From positions 1-12,074 of the forward strand of contig JAUQWT010000089.1 of assembly GCA_030835005.1 (NCBI GenBank): 12,074 nt of DNA. The letters run 5' to 3'. Position numbers and translations under genes: made by a program. Of the stretch, positions 8,290 to 12,074 are shown one piece after another (the stretch's first letter is position 1; each line of letters starts with the position of its first letter). Under the pieces are notes generated by a model. The model had not been told where the DNA came from and did not search any database. It was given only the letters and a program-made list of their open reading frames with translations. Source of the stretch: Ignavibacteria bacterium. Its GTDB lineage: Bacteria; Bacteroidota; Ignavibacteria; Tepidaquicellales; OLB5.

Positions 8290-9424
8290 TGGAATTTATC
8301 AATTCTATTATCTGCTCTGGCGTAATTGAATTTATGCATGGTCTTGTGTTACATCCGATATCAAAACACGGCAGGCACCAGATCGGGAAGTTTACAGCTA
8401 TATGCTTTTGGACTCCATCCGATACATATGCTTCAACGCCATTATCCCATTTCTTAAACTTCGAATAATTTGAAAAATCATACGGTGCCCATTGCTTCAA
8501 TGAAAGTGATCCAACAAGTGTTATACATTTAGTATATTGTCCCAGGAAATGCGCCTGCCCGCCATCATAACAAAGCACGAGCCCTGAATTACGAGCATCC
8601 GGAACAATATCCTGTATTTTTTCATACAGCCTGAATGTGAAGTTCTTTATAGCTGCGAACTTTTCTCTGTAATCTCTGAATCTTTCTGTTTCACTGCCAT
8701 CAGTTATCAGTACTTTTCTATCTTTCAGAAGTTCAAGGAGTCTTTCTTCTGCCGGTTTCATCAGCTTCCTAACTTCTCCTGTGCCAATATGAAACAAGAC
8801 ATCAAATTTTTGCACAGATTGCTTATCAGAATACTCGTTAAAAGGCAGGTTTGAATTACGGATGCTAAAATTAAAACCAAAACAATCTTTAAGCAATCCT
8901 TCAATCTTCAAAGTCATCGGTTCGTAATCATATTCAGAAACCCAGTTGGTTTTCAAATAGTAATCATACAGCCAGGAAAACCAGAATAATCTTGAACCTG
9001 CAACAAACGGCGAACATCTCTTAAGCATTCTGATCAGTTTTTTGTCTGTTCCAACCAGATCTATTGCTGCGTCATACTTTTCGGCAATTAATTCTGTTTC
9101 TGTCTCTTTTGCTTTTGCAGGTTCATAAACATGAATATGATTTATGTAATCTAATCCTTCAAAAACAAATTTATTAATGCGTGAACAAAGAACATCTATC
9201 TTCAGTTCAGGATAATTAAGTTTCAGATCACGCAGAACAGGAAGTGTTACCAGGGCATCACCCATTTTATCGCTTCTGTTGAAAAGAATTTTCTTCGGGA
9301 CCCCATTATACTTTTCAGGTGGGCTGAACTTATATATTAATCTGTCTAGAACGCTCAGGAGACCGGTATTCTTAAATCTGTAAAGCCTTAATTTAAATGG
9401 TACTTTATGCTTTTCGCGTTTCAT
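8276..9424 (-). CDS. GT9-family glycosyltransferase with C-terminal tetracysteine motif
   Basis: A 382-aa heptosyltransferase-like enzyme (GT9). A basic N-terminal extension of about 44 residues precedes the first Rossmann strand KKILFNRSDKMGDALVTLPV (acceptor-side GD motif at about 55). IDLVGTDKK follows near 121. The donor domain has FHIGTGEVRKLMKP (about 211) and a divergent hallmark, LCYDGGQAHFLGQYTKCITLVGS (about 284-306), where DGGQAH stands in for the usual D(S/T)GxxH; the His is kept. The C-terminus has C350, C353, C358 and C363 in WCLPCFDIGCNTRPC, followed by the helix TPEQIIELI. ATG start at 9424, 48 nt after the methyltransferase stop. It is clearly distinct in sequence from the second GT9 of the operon, so it probably adds a different residue to the glycan. 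Donor sugar not determined. Confidence 0.9.
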   Translation of the reverse strand: MKREKHKVPFKLRLYRFKNTGLLSVLDRLIYKFSPPEKYNGVPKKILFNRSDKMGDALVTLPVLRDLKLNYPELKIDVLCSRINKFVFEGLDYINHIHVYEPAKAKETETELIAEKYDAAIDLVGTDKKLIRMLKRCSPFVAGSRLFWFSWLYDYYLKTNWVSEYDYEPMTLKIEGLLKDCFGFNFSIRNSNLPFNEYSDKQSVQKFDVLFHIGTGEVRKLMKPAEERLLELLKDRKVLITDGSETERFRDYREKFAAIKNFTFRLYEKIQDIVPDARNSGLVLCYDGGQAHFLGQYTKCITLVGSLSLKQWAPYDFSNYSKFKKWDNGVEAYVSDGVQKHIAVNFPIWCLPCFDIGCNTRPCINSITPEQIIELINSNVGN

Positions 9425-9472
9425 CCAAAATTCATTCAGTATTCAAAAAATGAGTTAAATAATGCTCTTTTC

Positions 9473-10357
9473 TCAATTATTACTTAACGTTTCAAAAAGA
9501 AAGTTCTCACAGATAGCGTTTTGGTCAACTTCATTATTTAATAATAGTTTTACGAGTTCCATATTCAGTCTCTGCGGGAAATAGTTAAATTCTCTGAAAG
9601 TATTTATTAGATCGTGAAAAGTTTTATTCTTTTCGAAAAGTCTTGGGCCGTTAAATTCAATAAATACTATCTTGAAAATATTTGCTTTTAAAGAATCAGC
9701 ACATCCTTCAAGTACTTCAAATTCATTTGCTTCAACATCAATCTTTATCAGGTCAATCTTTTTTATTTTATGTTTTTCTATGAAGCCGTCCAGCTTTATT
9801 GTGGTTACTTCGATCTTCCCGGTAGATATATCTTTGAATTCAGAAAGACTGTGCCAGCCGGAATGGATTTTTTCACTTTGATATAAATTTGCTTTCCCAT
9901 CCACAGCTGATACAGCAAAAGGAAACCTGTTAACGTTTTTTGAAAAATTATTCATGCTACAGTTGTGGTCAAGTCTTCTGAAATTGCCGGGCTCTGGCTC
10001 AAAGGAATAAATGTTTTTCCCCGTTCCTAATTTTTTTGCCGCAGGCAGGGTATAAGCGCCAACATTTGCGCCAACATCAAAAAAAACATCACCCGGTTTT
10101 AACAGATCTATTATATATTTAAGATTATTTCTTTCATAATGGTTCATGTAAATCTGCTGCTGGATATCGTCTTCGAGGTTAAGTCCGTATTTGATACCAT
10201 TACAAACAACCACAACTTCTTTCTCTGTTCTTAAATATTTCCATAACATCCTTTTGCCCCGGATATTATGATTCCTTATAAATTCAAGAAATGGAGTGAA
10301 ATTATTACAAAGTAATGCAATTGGTTTCAAGTACAGGTATTTAAAAATCTTTATCAT
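9473..10357 (-). CDS. FkbM-family SAM-dependent methyltransferase
   Basis: A 294-aa class I methyltransferase of the FkbM family. SAM-binding motif I is VFFDVGANVGAYTL (about residues 91-104), followed by the acidic end of strand 2 in YSFEPEPGNFRRL (Glu120). The family-typical later motif IDLIKIDVEANEFEVLEG lies at about 201-218, and VFIEFNG at about 231-237. About 70 residues precede the core, containing FxxxLN-type segments seen in other glycan-cluster FkbM proteins. In polysaccharide loci such enzymes usually O-methylate a sugar of the repeat unit or cap the chain; which sugar is modified here is inference. ATG start at 10357, 16 nt after the flippase stop. It is the second gene of the operon. 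Confidence 0.93.
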   Translation of the reverse strand: MIKIFKYLYLKPIALLCNNFTPFLEFIRNHNIRGKRMLWKYLRTEKEVVVVCNGIKYGLNLEDDIQQQIYMNHYERNNLKYIIDLLKPGDVFFDVGANVGAYTLPAAKKLGTGKNIYSFEPEPGNFRRLDHNCSMNNFSKNVNRFPFAVSAVDGKANLYQSEKIHSGWHSLSEFKDISTGKIEVTTIKLDGFIEKHKIKKIDLIKIDVEANEFEVLEGCADSLKANIFKIVFIEFNGPRLFEKNKTFHDLINTFREFNYFPQRLNMELVKLLLNNEVDQNAICENFLFETLSNN

Positions 10358-10373
10358 TTTATGTAATTTCCTA

Positions 10374-11612
10374 TCACTTCACAGCCCATTCAGCTTTTCT
10401 GAAAGTTCTTAAAATATATGACAGGCAGAGTATAAAGATCACAATTTCACAGATCCCAACCGAAAGCGCTGAGCCAATTGCTCCATAATGCGGAACAAGG
10501 ATAAATGAGACTGAAATGTTTATTATCAGTGCTGCAAATACAATTAGTGCAAGCCTCAGGTTCTGATCGAGTGCAACAAGAATCTGCGTTAATAAATAGT
10601 TGGGATAAATTGCTAATAATGCAATAGTCATATACCTTAAGAGCAGGTATGACTCGCTGTAATCCTTTCCGATAATCCCGAAAAATGTTTGGCCCCCAAA
10701 CCAGCAGAGTAAAGCGGCAAAAATCCCAATCAGCAAAAAAAGTTTAAGTATTTTCCTGAACTGGACTCTGAATTCTTTCTTATTGCTCAATGCCAGACTT
10801 GCAAACCCGGGGAATAATACTATCATCAAGATCGAAGGAATATTTGTGAATGCCTCAACCAGCTTATAAGAGACACCATAAACTCCAACTTCCGAAAAAC
10901 CGCCATACGACTCAAGTATTATTTGTGTTGCTCTGAAATAAATAATCGAAAACACCTCGACCAGCGCCAGCGACATCACGTCTTTGAAATACTCTCTGAA
11001 AACTATTTCTTTGCCCGTGGATGCTGCAGAATATTTATGGTGCTGCTTAAGGAAAATCCATTGAATAATGATCCATGAAACGATCATACTAAGTGCAAAC
11101 GAAAGCAGAGTGAAAAATGAATTATTAGTCTGCATCAGGAAAATGAAACTAATAGTTATGAACAGCACTTTCTGAATGATCAACACTATCGCTTCATAGT
11201 TCATACGTTTTAGTCCGCGGAAGAATGCAAAATTCAGGTTCATCAGAGAGCTGAATGTTACACCAATGGAAGCGGCAAGAATATGGAAGATTATATGCTG
11301 ATATTTTCCGGTAATAAGCAGGAAAGAGAAAACCACGGCAAAGGTTACTGCAATACTGACCAGTCTGAACTTGAACGAATAGCTATAACTTGAAAAATAA
11401 CCTCTGGCAACATACTTAGTAAGCATTACATTCCCTCCAAGCTCAAAAAATACACCAATCAGGAAACCGATAGACATAGAGAAATCGTATTTACCATACT
11501 CAATGCTGCCCAGTTTTGCAGCTAAGTAGAAAGTGAAAAGAAACAGCAGGGCTCTTGGCAGAATCTGCGCAATCGACTGGTAAGCTATGTTTTTGAAATT
11601 CTCTCTTATCAA
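10374..11612 (-). CDS. Wzx-type polysaccharide flippase (MOP superfamily), first gene of glycan operon
   Basis: A 412-aa integral membrane protein, mostly hydrophobic, with about twelve predicted membrane spans, the usual size for Wzx/RfbX O-antigen flippases. Family marks are the N-terminal FYLAAKLGSIEYGKYDF (about 28-44), the central YGVSYKLVEAFTNIPSIL (about 245-262) and the late VPHYGAIGSALSVGICE (about 373-389), which matches the conserved P-x-x-G-x-x-G-(A/S)-A stretch of the second half. It should translocate undecaprenyl-linked repeat units across the inner membrane for the polymerase encoded downstream. The start is TTG at 11612 (MIRENFKNIAYQ); the frame stays open for about 17 codons upstream to a TGA but contains no ATG or GTG there. 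It leads the six-gene unit and faces the divergent regulatory region. Confidence 0.9.
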   Translation of the reverse strand: MIRENFKNIAYQSIAQILPRALLFLFTFYLAAKLGSIEYGKYDFSMSIGFLIGVFFELGGNVMLTKYVARGYFSSYSYSFKFRLVSIAVTFAVVFSFLLITGKYQHIIFHILAASIGVTFSSLMNLNFAFFRGLKRMNYEAIVLIIQKVLFITISFIFLMQTNNSFFTLLSFALSMIVSWIIIQWIFLKQHHKYSAASTGKEIVFREYFKDVMSLALVEVFSIIYFRATQIILESYGGFSEVGVYGVSYKLVEAFTNIPSILMIVLFPGFASLALSNKKEFRVQFRKILKLFLLIGIFAALLCWFGGQTFFGIIGKDYSESYLLLRYMTIALLAIYPNYLLTQILVALDQNLRLALIVFAALIINISVSFILVPHYGAIGSALSVGICEIVIFILCLSYILRTFRKAEWAVK

Positions 11613-11819
11613 TAAAATAGGTAATTGTGCATTAGTCAGGCTGTAACAAAGAAATGAAATTACTCACCAAGTTCGTTAAGTATTAATAGTGAGTGCAACT
11701 TAATTAATCAATTAAATCAATTCAATGCTTAATTCTTTGTTAAAATCTTTGCTATACTGCACTTTTCAATGAACTATTAACAGTTGACTCTTATATTCCG
11801 GGTATATCCGTATAATGGT

Positions 11820-11832
11820 CTTGCTAAGCAAG
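11820..11832. repeat. 13-bp palindrome CTTGCT-A-AGCAAG, possible operator
   Basis: Two perfect 6-bp arms flank a single central base. It lies four bases past a TATAAT hexamer (11811-11816), a position where a repressor or regulator could act on plus-strand transcription toward the response regulator. The right arm runs into one of the three AAGTATT copies in this gap. Function is inference; a palindrome of this size can occur by chance. Confidence 0.35.
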
Positions 11833-11942
11833 TATTATATATCACAATTAGGTAAGTATTTTGGTCCACCGGGAATGATTAACTCGGTGTTTTCAGGTTG
11901 TTGAATATTTTCATAAAAGTCCTTATATTTCGTCAAATCGGG

Positions 11943-11974
11943 TTGAAGTGTTCACAATTTGAAGAATTTCACAA
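11943..11974 (+). repeat. Imperfect tandem direct repeat upstream of the response regulator
   Basis: Two copies, TTGAAGTGTTCACAA (11943-11957) and TTGAAGAATTTCACAA (11959-11974), lie one after the other with a 16-base offset. They share TTGAAG at the left and TTCACAA at the right. They end 36 nt before the TTG start of the response regulator, a suitable place for an autoregulatory or upstream-factor binding site. No known binding motif is matched with certainty. Confidence 0.4.
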
Positions 11975-11983
11975 CCTTTTCGC

Positions 11984-12001
11984 ATGTTTAAAAATTATTA
12001 A
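11984..12001 (+). other. Five-codon mini-ORF (MFKNY-stop) before the response regulator
   Basis: An ATG at 11984 opens a five-codon frame ending in TAA at 11999-12001. It is in the same frame as the response regulator, whose TTG start follows after three more codons. It may be a chance ORF, a leader that couples translation into the TTG-started gene, or the true start if the TAA were a sequencing error. The last is less likely because response regulators of this kind normally begin right before the KKIRLLLIED strand. Confidence 0.3.
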
Positions 12002-12010
12002 GCAACAAAA

Positions 12011-12074
12011 TTGAAGAAAATCCGACTATTACTCATTGAAGACAACAGGCTTTTGCGTGATGGTATAAGCGCAA
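12011..12074 (+). CDS. Response regulator, N-terminal fragment (cut by window edge)
   Basis: Only the first 21 codons are present: KKIRLLLIEDNRLLRDGISA after the initiating TTG. This is the first beta strand and helix of a CheY-like receiver domain; Glu10 and Asp11 are the acidic Mg-binding pair, and the phospho-accepting Asp lies beyond the window. The wording NRLLRDGI resembles NarL/LuxR-type response regulators, which often have a C-terminal HTH, but the output domain is not visible. A TAA at 11999 lies in frame, and the only start codon between it and the receiver domain is TTG. It is divergent from the glycan operon and could regulate it, which is inference from position only. Confidence 0.8.
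   Translation, partial: MKKIRLLLIEDNRLLRDGISA

Larger units (their letters stand above)
11613..12010. promoter_or_regulatory. 398-bp divergent intergenic region between the glycan operon and a response regulator
   Basis: This AT-rich gap contains no convincing coding sequence and should hold the promoters for the flippase-led operon (minus strand) and the response regulator (plus strand). What I can see is an AT-only stretch around 11700-11720, three copies of AAGTATT (11678, 11830, 11854), a 13-bp palindrome, a possible 7-bp stem (11867-11873 with 11883-11889, one G-T pair), a tandem direct repeat and a 5-codon mini-ORF. A TATAAT sits at 11811-11816 but its nearest TTGACT is 21 bp away, so I do not assign a definite promoter. 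Confidence 0.55.

Noticed and set aside
11784..11816. TTGACT and TATAAT as a housekeeping-type promoter
   Set aside because: The spacer is 21 bp, outside the usual 16-18 bp, and Bacteroidota-type promoters use other motifs; no TAnnTTTG match at a fitting distance was found.
1..12074. CRISPR arrays, tRNA/rRNA genes, insertion sequences, phage genes or classic defence systems
   Set aside because: Reading both strands showed no regularly spaced repeats, no cloverleaf-like segments, no transposase or integrase motifs and no defence-type enzymes; the single nuclease-like protein has a signal peptide and a T9SS tail, so it is exported.

Overview
The window looks like chromosomal DNA of a Bacteroidota/Ignavibacteriota-type (FCB group) Gram-negative bacterium. 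The main evidence is a pair of secreted proteins ending in a type A type IX secretion (T9SS) sorting domain with the QNYPNPFNP motif and a C-terminal TKKM..IK end. AT-rich DNA, a lack of clear Shine-Dalgarno sequences and several genes whose only plausible start is TTG fit this. Genus or species cannot be read from the sequence.

Layout. (1) 128-1330 (+): a small secreted YD-repeat (RHS-like) protein. (2) 1331-2563 (-): a secreted endonuclease/exonuclease/phosphatase-fold enzyme with a T9SS tail; its stop codon directly abuts that of the YD gene. (3) 2646-2673: a perfect 12-bp hairpin, the likely terminator of the next gene. (4) 2703-4622 (-): a large secreted protein with a jelly-roll-like N-terminal domain, an Ig-like spacer, an Omp28/thioredoxin-like domain with a CxxCxC motif, and a second T9SS tail. 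(5) 4776-11612 (-): six tightly packed co-directional genes for surface polysaccharide. In transcription order they are a Wzx-type flippase, an FkbM-family methyltransferase, a GT9 glycosyltransferase, a GT4 glycosyltransferase, an O-antigen polymerase/ligase-type membrane protein and a second GT9 glycosyltransferase. (6) 11613-12010: a 398-bp divergent regulatory region holding a short palindrome, a tandem direct repeat and a 5-codon mini-ORF. (7) 12011-12074 (+): the first 21 codons of a response regulator, cut by the window edge.

How the genes fit together. The six-gene unit resembles part of a Wzx/Wzy-type O-antigen or exopolysaccharide locus. The glycosyltransferases would build a lipid-linked repeat unit at the inner face of the inner membrane, the methyltransferase could O-methylate it, the flippase would export it, and the Wzy/WaaL-like protein would polymerise or ligate it. 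No initiating sugar-phosphate transferase, chain-length regulator or nucleotide-sugar synthesis gene is present here, so those must lie elsewhere. The two T9SS cargo proteins next door may be linked to such a glycan at the cell surface, as CTD proteins are to A-LPS in Porphyromonas; that link is inference. I found no wholly new system. The most useful leads are the tetracysteine tails on both GT9 enzymes, the CxxCxC Omp28-like cargo, and the repeat-bearing regulatory region beside the response regulator.
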